Assembly: GCA_022843745.1 (NCBI GenBank)
Contig: JALHNB010000019.1
Coordinates: 57,059 to 121,058 of the forward strand
Origin: Anaerolineae bacterium
GTDB taxonomy: Bacteria > Chloroflexota > Anaerolineae > Aggregatilineales > Phototrophicaceae
Direction: 5' to 3'
DNA: 64,000 nt
How positions within the stretch are numbered: position 1 is the stretch's first letter; each line of letters begins with the position of its first letter. This document shows positions 44,251 to 53,144 of the stretch, piece by piece. The notes beneath the pieces were generated by a model. The model was not told where the DNA came from. It searched no databases and was given only the letters and a program-made list of their open reading frames with translations. The position numbers and the translations under genes were made by a program.

Positions 44251-46212
44251 CTATTCCGACTCGATTTCTGCTTCCATATCAGCATCCCCATCAATGATTG
44301 TGGGTCGGCTGCCAATCGACGAAAAATCCAGATTGCTAACGGCTGTGCCTGTCGCCGCCTGCATTAAAACCTGCAAGCGTGGTGCCATCGCTGCGGGATC
44401 GGGATGAATGCCATCTTGCAGCAGCGCCGTCTCAAAAACCTGTTCGACCACCACATCCAGCAGCGGGTTATCCGGCGTGTTGCTTATGAGAGCGCTCAGG
44501 TTATGAATCAGCGGGTGGCGAGGATTCAATTCGAGCGTTTTGATCGGAAGCTCATAATCGCGATCCATCAGGCGATTGATGCGGAACATATTGCGCTGTG
44601 GGGCGTTATCATCGCTCACCAGTCGCGCCGGGCTGCCCGTAAGTGTTTTGCTTTCGCGCACTTCATGCACACGCCCACCTAAAACTTTCACGAATCGGTC
44701 GCGCAGTGTACCGAAAGCTTCTTCTTGCAGCGGCTCGGCTTTGGCCTCATCTTCTTTCAACGTACCAATTTCGCTCAGATCAATTTCGGCCTCATCAACA
44801 TTGCGCACTTTGTGGCCGCTGTATTCCGTTAAACCCATGAGCATAAACGAGTCAATCGGGTCGGTGAAATACAACACTTCGATTCCGCGCTGCCGGAAGG
44901 CTTCGAGGTGCGGGCTGCGGCTTACACTGTAAAAATCATTCCCGATGATGTAGTAAATATCGGTCTGATTTTGCACCATCCGTCCCGCGTAATCCGCCAG
45001 CGACACGAGTTTTTCCGGGTCATTGTCGTGGCTGCTGGCGAAATAGAGCAGCGGCTCAATGTCGGTTTTATCGGCTGGATCGACCACAATCCCCTGCTTG
45101 ATGAAACGCCCGAAAGCGGTGTAAATTTGCAGATAGTTTTCGAAATTGTTCTTCGCCAGTCGCTTGAGTTCGCTCAAAACTTTGCCGGTGAGCGTTTTCT
45201 TCAAGTTGACCAGGATGCGGTTCGCCTGAATATTTTCACGGCTGACGCTGAGAGGCAAATCTTCGCTATCGACCACGCCCTGGACAAATTGCAGATATTC
45301 GGGCAGCAGGTCTTTCGAATATTCCTGAATCAACACCTTGCGCGCGTACAGTTTCAAGCCCGGCTCTTTGCGCAGGCTGAACATATTCTGTTCACTGCTG
45401 GCTGGGATATAGAGCAGAGCATAGAATTGCAGCGGCACGTCCGCCCGCATGTGGATGTGATACAGCGGGTCTTGAAAATCCAGCGTGAACATTTTGTAAA
45501 AGTCGTTGTACTGCTCTGGCGTGATTTCTTTCGGGTCTTGCCGCCAGAGTGCTGTCTGCTTATTAACTGCTTCTTCACTGTCACCGACGTAAATCGGAAA
45601 GGCAATGTAGTCAGAGTGGCGGCGGATGATTTCCTTGAGCTTCCACTCGTCTAAAAATTCTTTCGCATCCTCTTTGAGGTAAACGATGATGTCCGTGCCT
45701 CGTGTTTCGCGTTCGGCAGGCTCAAGCGTATAGGTATCGCCGCCCGTTGATTCCCATACATAGGCTTGCGAGTCAGTCCGGTAGGAGCGTGAGATGACGC
45801 GCACTTTATCGGCGATCATAAACACCGAGTAAAAGCCAACGCCGAACTGTCCGATGATATCCTGCGCCGTTGTACCATTTTGCGCGTTTTTCATCGCCTC
45901 AATGAAGCCTTTTGCGCCGCTGTGGGCAATAACGCCCAGATTTTCCGCCATTTCGTCATGGCTCATGCCGATCCCCGTATCGCTGATCGTCAGCGTACCA
46001 GCTTCTGAGTCGGGTTTCACTTCGATGTATAATTCAGCGTCCGAGTCAAGCACCTCATGATTGGTAAGCTGCTCAAATTGTACGCGGCTCAAAGCGTCCG
46101 AAGCGTTCGAGATTAATTCACGCAGGAAAATTTCGCGCTCGGTATAGAGCGAATGCACCAGAATATGAAGGAGTTGTTGTATTTCTGCTTTAAATGCAAA
46201 TGTCTCAGCCAT
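44251..46212 (-). CDS. htpG: Molecular chaperone HtpG (Hsp90)
   Basis: 653 residues, full length. GHKL ATPase motifs are clear: ELISNASDALSRVQFEQL, SDTGIGMSHDEM and IGQFGVGFYSVFMIADKV. The middle domain contains the catalytic-loop region with LPLSVSRENIQANR. The dimerisation domain follows. It folds and remodels client proteins, with DnaK. ATG with GGAAG upstream. A short acidic tail (DGDADMEAEIESE) ends the protein. Confidence 0.97.
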   Translation of the reverse strand: MAETFAFKAEIQQLLHILVHSLYTEREIFLRELISNASDALSRVQFEQLTNHEVLDSDAELYIEVKPDSEAGTLTISDTGIGMSHDEMAENLGVIAHSGAKGFIEAMKNAQNGTTAQDIIGQFGVGFYSVFMIADKVRVISRSYRTDSQAYVWESTGGDTYTLEPAERETRGTDIIVYLKEDAKEFLDEWKLKEIIRRHSDYIAFPIYVGDSEEAVNKQTALWRQDPKEITPEQYNDFYKMFTLDFQDPLYHIHMRADVPLQFYALLYIPASSEQNMFSLRKEPGLKLYARKVLIQEYSKDLLPEYLQFVQGVVDSEDLPLSVSRENIQANRILVNLKKTLTGKVLSELKRLAKNNFENYLQIYTAFGRFIKQGIVVDPADKTDIEPLLYFASSHDNDPEKLVSLADYAGRMVQNQTDIYYIIGNDFYSVSRSPHLEAFRQRGIEVLYFTDPIDSFMLMGLTEYSGHKVRNVDEAEIDLSEIGTLKEDEAKAEPLQEEAFGTLRDRFVKVLGGRVHEVRESKTLTGSPARLVSDDNAPQRNMFRINRLMDRDYELPIKTLELNPRHPLIHNLSALISNTPDNPLLDVVVEQVFETALLQDGIHPDPAAMAPRLQVLMQAATGTAVSNLDFSSIGSRPTIIDGDADMEAEIESE

Positions 46213-46308
46213 AATTCACTTCCACTTATGAAATTCTCAAATTCGAATATGTTTTAACACGAAATTGTAAGAAAAGGATAAAATAGACCAAACCTTGAAG
46301 GAGGAAAA

Positions 46309-46830
46309 ATGTTAAGCGAAAAAATGCAGCAGGCGCTCAACGATCAGATCAACGCCGAGTTGAGTTCATATTACACCTATTTATCCATGTCCGCCTATTT
46401 TACCGATCAGGATTTGAACGGTTTTGCCCATTGGGTGCGCATCCACGCTAACGAAGAGATGATGCACGCGATGAAACTCTATGACTTCGTTCACAGTCGT
46501 CGGGGGCGTGTTCTCCTGCAACCCATCCCCGGTCCGACGACTCATTGGGGGTCTTCGTTGGATGCTTTTGAAAGCGCTCTGCGTTATGAGCAGTATGTGA
46601 CCGGGTTAATCAACAAGCTGGTTGATCTGGCGATTTCTGAGAGCGATCACGCCACCAATAGTTTTCTCAAATGGTTTGTCGATGAGCAGGTTGAAGAAGA
46701 ATCCAGCGTCGATCTGGTGATTAGAGATTTGCGTCGTGTGGGTGATTTTGGCCCCGGACTCTTTCTGCTGGATCGCGAATTGGCCGGCCGGACACCCGCC
46801 GACACCACCAACGAGGCTGGCAGCCCGTAA
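46309..46830 (+). CDS. Ferritin (FtnA-like iron storage protein)
   Basis: 173 residues, single ferritin fold. Di-iron ferroxidase ligands are visible: Glu in INAELSSYYTYL, the Glu-x-x-His pair in ANEEMMHAMKLYD and the Glu/Gln in FVDEQVEEESSV. It oxidises Fe(II) and stores Fe(III) in a 24-mer. GGAGG precedes the ATG. Its last residues (PADTTNEAGSP) are not typical. tRNA-Phe follows. Confidence 0.95.
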   Translation: MLSEKMQQALNDQINAELSSYYTYLSMSAYFTDQDLNGFAHWVRIHANEEMMHAMKLYDFVHSRRGRVLLQPIPGPTTHWGSSLDAFESALRYEQYVTGLINKLVDLAISESDHATNSFLKWFVDEQVEEESSVDLVIRDLRRVGDFGPGLFLLDRELAGRTPADTTNEAGSP

Positions 46831-46859
46831 TTCTGTTCCATTAAGCGACCTTTCGACTC

Positions 46860-46888
46860 TTGCAGGCGGGGCAAGCCTGTGCTATATT
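46860..46888 (+). promoter_or_regulatory. Promoter for tRNA-Phe
   Basis: TTGCAG (46860-46865), 17-base spacer, TATATT (46883-46888), about 11 bases before the tRNA 5' end. Confidence 0.7.
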
Positions 46889-46898
46889 TACCCCACTC

Positions 46899-46971
46899 GC
46901 CGAGATAGCTCAGTTGGTAGAGCATGCGACTGAAAATCGCAGGGTCATCAGTTCAAGTCTGATTCTCGGCA
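46899..46971 (+). tRNA. tRNA-Phe (anticodon GAA)
   Basis: 73 bases. Acceptor GCCGAGA/TCTCGGC, D-arm AGCTCAGTTGGTAGAGC, anticodon stem TGCGA/TCGCA with loop CTGAAAA (anticodon 46932-46934), variable AGGGTC, T-arm ATCAGTTCAAGTCTGAT, discriminator A; CCA not encoded. Confidence 0.96.
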
Positions 46972-46975
46972 AAAG

Positions 46976-47011
46976 AAGCTCAATTTCTATTCTCGAAGTT
47001 GAGCTTTTTTT
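46976..47011 (+). terminator. Terminator after tRNA-Phe
   Basis: AAGCTCAA, 15-base loop TTTCTATTCTCGAAG, TTGAGCTT with a run of T. Confidence 0.88.
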
Positions 47012-47126
47012 GTTCTTGATTCAAGAGTGTTAAAAAATTATAACAATTTGTCAACATTAAGGATGCCGCTTCATTATATAGTGTAATGCTTTAAGTAGTA
47101 ATTTCCTTGCGGGGGTAAAATAGCTC

Positions 47127-48815
47127 ATGCGAATGCGATACCTCATTCTTATTTTTATGCTGCTCTTAACGGTACAAATTGTAGAGGCACAAACCGATGA
47201 TGGTGCTTGCCCGGAATTTGTCGAGCAGGCGATCACGGAGATCGGCAATAGCTGTAATGGTCTGGATCGTAACAGCGTATGCTATGGTTTTAACCGTGTT
47301 GATGCCACTTTTGTTGAAGATACCCTCGCAGGCAACTTCAGCCAGCCTTCAGATCGCGCAGGGCTGGTCGATCTTGAGAAAATCACAACAGCGCCGCTGG
47401 ATACGCTTTTGAACCAGTGGGGCATCGCGGTGATGAATGTGCAGGCCAATGTCCCCAGCAGCTTGCCGGGTCAGGCCGTAACATTTATGCTGCTGGGCGA
47501 TACGGAAGTGGAAAATGCCGTTGTGCCGGATGATGTTTTGCCTGATTCTCAAACGGTGACTGTCACCACCATCGTAGAAACACCGCTTTTCACCGGGCCG
47601 GGCAATAATAACAATATTCGTCGGATTATCCCCGCAGGCACGGAACTCCCGGCTGTCGGCCTCAGTGAAGATCGTGCCTGGATCCGTCTCGCGCTCGAAG
47701 ATGGCCCAGCTTTTGTGGATCGTAACGCCATTGATCCGATTCTCGACATCAGCAGTCTGCCCGCCGTCCGCAGCGATGGCCCTTCGCCGATGCAGTCATT
47801 TTATTTCCGCACATCGTTTAATGATCTGGAATGCGATGAAGCGCCCTCGATTTTGGCAATCCAAAGCCCTGAAGGTATCAAAGTAGACCTGACAGCCAAC
47901 GGCGCTCATATTCAGCTTGGCTCGCTAATCATGCTGCGCGTGCTTCCCCCCGGCAATGCCATGCAGTTGATAACGCTGGAGGGTGAGGCGACGCTCGAAC
48001 CCGGTACACCTGATGAAGTGCATGTGCCAGCGGGCAAGACCACGCAGCGCTGCCTCGGCGAGCAGGAAGAACTGGGGACTGCCGACGACGACAACGATCA
48101 GGAAGTTTTTGACGAATGCAAATGGCTGCTGCCTGTGCTGTTGAATGATGAAGAAATTCGGCTTGGGCAGATTGTTTTGCAAGCATTCCAGAGTTTTGAA
48201 CAACCGGGTGTTTGTACTCCTGGGCAGCAGCTCACGCACGTCGTTTCCCCCGGCGAGACTCTGTTTGGCATCGGTCAGCGTTATGGTGCCTCTGTAGGCG
48301 CGATTGCAGTCCCCAATAATCTGACGACACCTAATATTTTTGCGGGGCAGCAGCTTCTCATCACCTGTGGCGCTCAGGAACCGCGAAATTTTGTCTTCCA
48401 GCCACCCGGCATTATCACTGAGGAGCCTGTCTTCACAGAGGTTGATTGCACACCGTTCCAGGCAACATCGCCGTTGGATGGCCTGCCCTATGGTAAAGCA
48501 ACATTTTTCTGGAATGGCGCTCCCGGCGCGACCAGCTACCGTGTGAATATCTCTGGCGAAAGTGGCGCATTCTCGTTCCCCGCCGCTGGCAGTTCCAGCA
48601 ATTTGACAGCGGATGTGACCATCGATGGTATCGGCTTTGGCTTCAGTTTTACCTGGAACGTGGATGCGCTCCTCAATGGGCAGGTGGTATGCAGCACACC
48701 GCGTGTGACGATCCCGCGTGAGCCACCGCCAGACCCGCCTGAGCCACGTCCAACGCCAACCTATATCCCGCCATCGCAAACGCCAGACCCGGAGAGCGAA
48801 CCTGGAAACGACTAG
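47127..48815 (+). CDS. Exported SH3/FecR-like/LysM multidomain protein, paralog A of three
   Basis: 562 residues. Signal peptide (about 22, ending VEAQ). Domain 1 (about 30-130): three-Cys module with LDRNSVCYGFNRVDATF, PSDRAGL and WGIAVMNVQANVPSSLPGQA. Domain 2 (about 145-215): SH3b-like. Domain 3 (about 220-320): beta barrel resembling FecR, with SLIMLRVLPPGNAMQL and VPAGKTTQRC. Then LysM (about 370-415, VSPGETLFGIGQRYG) and an Ig/fibronectin-like end with SPLDGLPYGKATFFWNGAPG. Its C-terminus is Pro-rich. Paralogs lie at 59699 and 61174. Probably cell-surface; function unknown. Confidence 0.8.
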   Translation: MRMRYLILIFMLLLTVQIVEAQTDDGACPEFVEQAITEIGNSCNGLDRNSVCYGFNRVDATFVEDTLAGNFSQPSDRAGLVDLEKITTAPLDTLLNQWGIAVMNVQANVPSSLPGQAVTFMLLGDTEVENAVVPDDVLPDSQTVTVTTIVETPLFTGPGNNNNIRRIIPAGTELPAVGLSEDRAWIRLALEDGPAFVDRNAIDPILDISSLPAVRSDGPSPMQSFYFRTSFNDLECDEAPSILAIQSPEGIKVDLTANGAHIQLGSLIMLRVLPPGNAMQLITLEGEATLEPGTPDEVHVPAGKTTQRCLGEQEELGTADDDNDQEVFDECKWLLPVLLNDEEIRLGQIVLQAFQSFEQPGVCTPGQQLTHVVSPGETLFGIGQRYGASVGAIAVPNNLTTPNIFAGQQLLITCGAQEPRNFVFQPPGIITEEPVFTEVDCTPFQATSPLDGLPYGKATFFWNGAPGATSYRVNISGESGAFSFPAAGSSSNLTADVTIDGIGFGFSFTWNVDALLNGQVVCSTPRVTIPREPPPDPPEPRPTPTYIPPSQTPDPESEPGND

Positions 48816-48824
48816 CACCGTTTT

Positions 48825-48972
48825 CCCGGTAAGTACCTATCATTTCTCCTCAAGATGAGGTATGATTAATTTACCGGGTCACAAGTTAATACACAAACCA
48901 AAGCGAATCGGCGCGATTTAGGAGGCATGAGTATATTCAACTCATTCTTCAACAAAAATCGGGTCGATTCGC
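48825..48972. repeat. Two successive inverted repeats between convergent genes
   Basis: CCCGGTAA (48825) pairs with TTACCGGG (48871), enclosing CTCCTC/GAGG-type inner complementarity. AGCGAATC (48902) pairs with GATTCGCT (48965). A 33-codon frame starts at 48927 but is poorly spaced to its AGGAGG. No T-tract adjoins, so terminator function is uncertain. Confidence 0.4.
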
Positions 48973-49000
48973 TTTTTATTCAAGACGCTAACATGAAGTC

Positions 49001-50062
49001 TTATTGCGATATATCCGCGAACTGGTAGCCACCTTCAAGTCGATTGAGAAATGTCGGGATGTTTCCAGTCCAGCGAAATTCACCGCCGCTTTTGTCGCCA
49101 GGGATAAACTCAAAAATATCCTGCGTGGTCACAAAATCGCCTTGCATGCCGGTGACCTGAGCGATTTTCATGATTCGTCGCGAGCCATTGTGCAGTCGCT
49201 CCTGATACAAAATAAGGTCAATGGCCGTCGCAATGTTGTGGCGGATTGCCAGCAGGGGCAGCGCGGGATTTGACTCGATTGCCATTACTTCCAGGCGTGT
49301 CAGGACATCACGGACACCAGCGGCGTGCATATTAAACATCGAGCCTTCATAGCCATTGTTGATGGCCTGCAAGAGATGCCAGACCTCACCGCCATGAACT
49401 TCGCTGACAAGAAGGCGATCCGGGCGCATCTTTACCGCGCTCTCCATCAGATCAGACATTGTGATTTCGCCTTTGCCTTCCAGGTTGGCCGGTCGTGTTT
49501 CCAGGATGACGATATGCTCCTGATGTAAGTTCAAATCTTCGCCAGCGTTTTGCAGCACGATGATTCGCTCATCGTTAGGAATAAAGCTGACAAAGACGTT
49601 AAAAAGGGTTGTCTTGCCGGAGCCTGTGCCACCCGCTACCACGATATTTAAGTGTGATTGCACACAGACGCGAATAAAATCGGCAATTTCAGCAGTGAGA
49701 GAACCATATTCGATCAGGCGATCAATCGTCATATCAATCCTCGGAAATTTGCGAATGGTCACGCTGGGGCCAGTGAGAGCAATCGGCGGAATGACCACAT
49801 GAACGCGCGAACCATCAGCGAGTCGCATGTCAAGAATCGGTGTGGATTCATCGGCCTTACGGCCCACCTGCGTTAAGATGTGCTGAATGATGTCCATGAG
49901 GTGATCGTTATCATCAAATTGGACATCGGCTTTTTGCATTTTGCCATGCTTCTCAAAATAGATTTTGTCGTAGCCGTTAATCAGAATTTCCAAAATCTGA
50001 TCGTCTTGTAGCAGAATTTCCAGCGGGCCGAGGTCATCGGTATTCTGAGGTGTGTTCGTCAT
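49001..50062 (-). CDS. CpaF/TadA-type secretion ATPase
   Basis: 353 residues from ATG 50062, which has AGGAG eight bases upstream; an extra 15 codons are open 5'. Type II/IV secretion ATPase core: N-terminal domain (LGPLEILLQDDQILEILING), Walker A VVAGGTGSGKTTLFNVF, Asp box and GEITMSDLMESAVKMRPDRL, Walker B-like DRLLVSEVHGGEVWHLLQAI and the His box NMHAAGVRDVLTRLE. It drives assembly of Flp/Tad pili. Shorter than most CpaF (about 450) because the N-terminus is reduced. No tad neighbours; the only pilin is at 43910. Confidence 0.9.
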   Translation of the reverse strand: MTNTPQNTDDLGPLEILLQDDQILEILINGYDKIYFEKHGKMQKADVQFDDNDHLMDIIQHILTQVGRKADESTPILDMRLADGSRVHVVIPPIALTGPSVTIRKFPRIDMTIDRLIEYGSLTAEIADFIRVCVQSHLNIVVAGGTGSGKTTLFNVFVSFIPNDERIIVLQNAGEDLNLHQEHIVILETRPANLEGKGEITMSDLMESAVKMRPDRLLVSEVHGGEVWHLLQAINNGYEGSMFNMHAAGVRDVLTRLEVMAIESNPALPLLAIRHNIATAIDLILYQERLHNGSRRIMKIAQVTGMQGDFVTTQDIFEFIPGDKSGGEFRWTGNIPTFLNRLEGGYQFADISQ

Positions 50063-50155
50063 TTTCTGATCTCCTTTAACTGTTTCGATGCTGCTATTGT
50101 CAGGCACATCGAGCCTTCGCAGGAACGAGTGGATAACGGGTCTTGGCCTGTTTGT

Positions 50156-51001
50156 TCAGCCAGGGCGCTTGATCCAGCCCTGCCGCAGCGCGTAAATGGC
50201 GGCTTCGGTGCGCGTGCTGACCCCCAATTTGGAATAAATATTGTCGAGATGAAAATTTACCGTGCGGGCGCTGAGTGCCAGCCTGGAAGCGATTTCTTTA
50301 TTGGTCAGCCCTTCGGCGGCGAGTTGAATCACGTCCATTTCGCGTGTGGTCAATTCGGCGGGTGATTTAATCGCAAATCGGATCGTCAATTTTCTTTCAT
50401 GTTGCAGACTGGATTGCGTTTCCAATACGCCGCCGAGTTGTTCGATTCGCTGGCGATCTATGCCTTCGAAACCAACAAGATCGACACCATCATCCGCTAA
50501 CTCGAAAACCAGCAGCGATTCGTCGCGATGTCCGAGCCAGATAGACACTTTTGAGGAATGTACCTGTTTCGCCCGTTCCAGCCCTGCCTGAGCCGCGCGA
50601 AACAGCACCAGTTCAATCTGAGGCGGCAGTCGTTCCCGCAAGCGCTCAATTTTTAGCGTAACAGGCATCCCATAAGTGCGTGTATGCTGGCTTGCCACGG
50701 CTTCGAGCGCCGCTTCCAGCCCTAACGCTTCGAGAATCGTGGGGTTGAGATTCGCTTGCAAATCGCGGGTTTGCTGCACGACCTGACGCGCAAGTGATGC
50801 CAACACCGACACCGCCATACGCGCCTGGGGATTGGTCGTAAAAGTTTGTTCATAGGCGTTCGCTTGCGCCAGCAGCAAATTGAGAGGATTGACCACGTGC
50901 TGATCGAGTAGTTCAGCCATGCGGCGGCGTTCAGCTTCGACTGCTGCCGTCGCTTGATAGCCTTTTACGCCCTCTTGATCCAAATCTGGGTCGCCAGTCA
51001 T
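50156..51001 (-). CDS. LuxR-family regulator with degenerate histidine-kinase-like N-terminus
   Basis: 281 residues from ATG 51001. Residues about 15-110 resemble the HisKA_3 helix pair of NarX-type kinases, but the phospho-acceptor position reads AELLDQHVVNPL, with Leu where the family has His. Residues 115-220 resemble an HATPase (LADDGVDLVGFEG, then QLGGVLETQSSL) but the N-box Asn is lost (LERAKQVHSS). Residues 220-281 are a LuxR HTH (LTTREMDVIQLAAEGLTNKE then SARTVNFHLDNIYSKLGV). Kinase scaffold and DNA-binding output in one polypeptide suggest a one-component sensor/regulator; the ligand is unknown. Confidence 0.85.
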   Translation of the reverse strand: MTGDPDLDQEGVKGYQATAAVEAERRRMAELLDQHVVNPLNLLLAQANAYEQTFTTNPQARMAVSVLASLARQVVQQTRDLQANLNPTILEALGLEAALEAVASQHTRTYGMPVTLKIERLRERLPPQIELVLFRAAQAGLERAKQVHSSKVSIWLGHRDESLLVFELADDGVDLVGFEGIDRQRIEQLGGVLETQSSLQHERKLTIRFAIKSPAELTTREMDVIQLAAEGLTNKEIASRLALSARTVNFHLDNIYSKLGVSTRTEAAIYALRQGWIKRPG

Positions 51002-51100
51002 GAAAATCCCCCAACTGCCTATGTTCCCATTGTGGCACAAGAGGCGGTTGCGAGAAACCAGCAGATAGACAGGGGCGGCCTGTTTAAATAAACAGGAGCA

Positions 51101-51952
51101 TCAAAACTTGAATTGCCGCAAAATTCGCTCAACCGATCCCACGTAACTACCGCCAAAGAGCCGCACATGCACCAGCAGCGGATAGAGGTTGTAAATATCG
51201 CGGCGCATTTCCAAAAATCCGGGTGGAATTGGGCGCAGTTCGTGATAGCGCGTGAAAAATTCGCTGCCGAAGGTGTTAAAAAGTGTGCTGAAGGCTAACT
51301 CAATTTCGGGATGCGCGTAGTAGATCGCCGGGTCGATAAATCCGGTGATACGCCCTTTCGTCGCTAAAATATTGGTCGTCCACATATCGCCGTGTATCAG
51401 CGACGGATATTCCGGCTCCAGCAGCCACTGATCGAGATGTTCGCTGAATTTTTCGAGTCGACTCAGTAAATTTTCCGGCAAACGACCAGATCGCGCCGCT
51501 TCATGTGCCATGTAGAGCAGGCGATGGTCGCGGAAAAATTCAATCCACGATTCCGTTGGTGGGTTCGGTTGGTGCAGACTGCCGATCAACGTATCGCGCT
51601 CATGCCCGAAAAATTCGCCGCGAATGCTGTGTAAATCCGCGAGAAGTTCGGCGGCGTGGCGCTGCACCGAGTCGTTGAGTTGGCTGTCACCCTCGATAAA
51701 TTCCATAAGCAAAAGCGTTTCAGAACTATGCAGCACATTCGGGACAGGCAGACGGCTCTGATCCTTGAGATAGCGCAGCATAGCGCCTTCAATATCCAGC
51801 TTTACACCCTGCCCATCGGCGACTTTGGCGATAATCGAGGTCTTATCCGGCAGCCATACGCGGTACACATCCGCGATACATCCGCCGGAAAGGGGGTGGA
51901 TGCGTATCGGCGTTGCGCCAAGTGCGGCTTCAATTTGCTGTTGGATGTTCAT
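51101..51952 (-). CDS. Fructosamine kinase / ketosamine-3-kinase family protein
   Basis: 283 residues, usual length. Kinase-fold landmarks: HPLSGGCIADVYRVW (ATP loop), LLMEFIEGD, catalytic SLIHGDMWTTNIL (HGDxxxxN) and GFIDPAIYYAHPEIE (metal-binding Asp). The family phosphorylates fructosamines or ribulosamines on glycated proteins and small molecules to start deglycation. ATG with GAGG upstream. Confidence 0.9.
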   Translation of the reverse strand: MNIQQQIEAALGATPIRIHPLSGGCIADVYRVWLPDKTSIIAKVADGQGVKLDIEGAMLRYLKDQSRLPVPNVLHSSETLLLMEFIEGDSQLNDSVQRHAAELLADLHSIRGEFFGHERDTLIGSLHQPNPPTESWIEFFRDHRLLYMAHEAARSGRLPENLLSRLEKFSEHLDQWLLEPEYPSLIHGDMWTTNILATKGRITGFIDPAIYYAHPEIELAFSTLFNTFGSEFFTRYHELRPIPPGFLEMRRDIYNLYPLLVHVRLFGGSYVGSVERILRQFKF

Positions 51953-52058
51953 TGCAGCCCTCTAGTCAATCAGTGGTGTATCGTTAGGTGTCCAGCGAGA
52001 AAGTAAATAACTTGTACTCTAGAATGAATATCATATTCGTAAATTATAGAAAGCGTAT

Positions 52059-53081
52059 ATGATGCAAAACTATCGTGGTCTTCCGATAAGGATAACGGGC
52101 TTATTTCTCCTCCTATTTTCCCTTAACGTAAACTCTACAATTCAAGCTGAGGACTCTGGTTGGCCGGTTGTTGAAAGGTGCATGAGTAATCTTTCCTATC
52201 CTATCGTGCCGCAAAGCAAGTGGGGTTTTGAAGGGGTGATTTTCAGCCGTAACTCGGAAGGTGTTCGAGCGATTCGATCTGATTACGAGACATCTTATTT
52301 TGTTGCGCTTGACAGTGACACATCATTTGCGTTTGAAGGCACATTTTCGCCTGATGGGAAGATGTTTGCATATCCATTGGGAACCGTACAATACGGCGGC
52401 TTATGGGCTGATTGGATTACCGCCGATGCGATTCAAATCGTCTCCACTGATCCGGCTAAATCTGAATCATATAAATGGGAAATGACTGGTTGGAACTGGG
52501 GCCGTAGTGGCTCAGGAGGTCGTGGGATCAGTCCAATCTACTGGTTTGATCAAGAATCAATCATTTTTCAAGGCTGGGTACAAGGACTATCAGGAATACA
52601 TATTATGAATACTCGCACAGGTGATGTTGAAGAACCTGAGAGGGCAGAGGAAATTTATGAGGAATCTGGGCGCTTCGCCATTACTTCTAACTGGCTTCAC
52701 AATGGCAGGGATTGGTTGTCGGATAGATCAGGATATATAGGACACCACCCGTTAGCTCTTTACTCAAATGATAATCAACTTATCGAAATGATCTATCCCG
52801 AAAACTCACCATACTCTATATCGCCTGACTCAAATCTGATTCTTTTTAGAATTGATGACAGACTAGTAATGGCTGATCGAGAAGAGCATATAATCTATGA
52901 TCTATGCTTTTCAGTACACCAGTTTAATAACCCCATAACTTTTGTTTTCTCGCCGGATAGCCAATATCTTGCTTTCTTGATGGATCGCTATCCAGTCATT
53001 GTTGATCTTCAAACAATGACTAACACTATTCTCGATTATCAGACGGATTATTTATTGGCCTGGTTTCCAACAGAATCATAG
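52059..53081 (+). CDS. Exported beta-propeller-like protein of unknown function
   Basis: 340 residues. A hydrophobic leader (about 8-30) ends near NSTIQAED. The rest contains repeated S-P-D or S-x-D-x-x motifs (FSPDGKMFAYPL, ISPDSNLILFRIDD, FSPDSQYLAFLMDR) typical of TolB/WD40-like propeller blades; perhaps four to five blades. AT-richer than its neighbours. There is no catalytic motif. Both ATG codons (52059, 52062) lack a strong ribosome site. Confidence 0.65.
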   Translation: MMQNYRGLPIRITGLFLLLFSLNVNSTIQAEDSGWPVVERCMSNLSYPIVPQSKWGFEGVIFSRNSEGVRAIRSDYETSYFVALDSDTSFAFEGTFSPDGKMFAYPLGTVQYGGLWADWITADAIQIVSTDPAKSESYKWEMTGWNWGRSGSGGRGISPIYWFDQESIIFQGWVQGLSGIHIMNTRTGDVEEPERAEEIYEESGRFAITSNWLHNGRDWLSDRSGYIGHHPLALYSNDNQLIEMIYPENSPYSISPDSNLILFRIDDRLVMADREEHIIYDLCFSVHQFNNPITFVFSPDSQYLAFLMDRYPVIVDLQTMTNTILDYQTDYLLAWFPTES

Positions 53082-53094
53082 GGACCAGAATCAA

Positions 53095-53123
53095 AATGGG
53101 ACAACCATTTAAGCTGTCCCATT
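53095..53123. terminator. Bidirectional terminator
   Basis: AATGGGACA, 11-base loop, TGTCCCATT with A-rich and T/A-rich flanks, between the propeller gene and the convergent thrS. Confidence 0.8.
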
Positions 53124-53144
53124 CAAAAATCTCAAATCAGGCGC

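Noticed and set aside
44908-45654. 248-codon frame opposite htpG
   Set aside because: Antisense shadow of HtpG; no protein signature.
47925-48818. 297-codon frame opposite the first SH3 paralog
   Set aside because: Shadow of a gene with clear signal peptide and LysM; composition is not protein-like.
48927-49028. 33-codon frame preceded by AGGAGG
   Set aside because: Spacing of one base is too short for normal initiation, and it runs into the cpaF 3' end.
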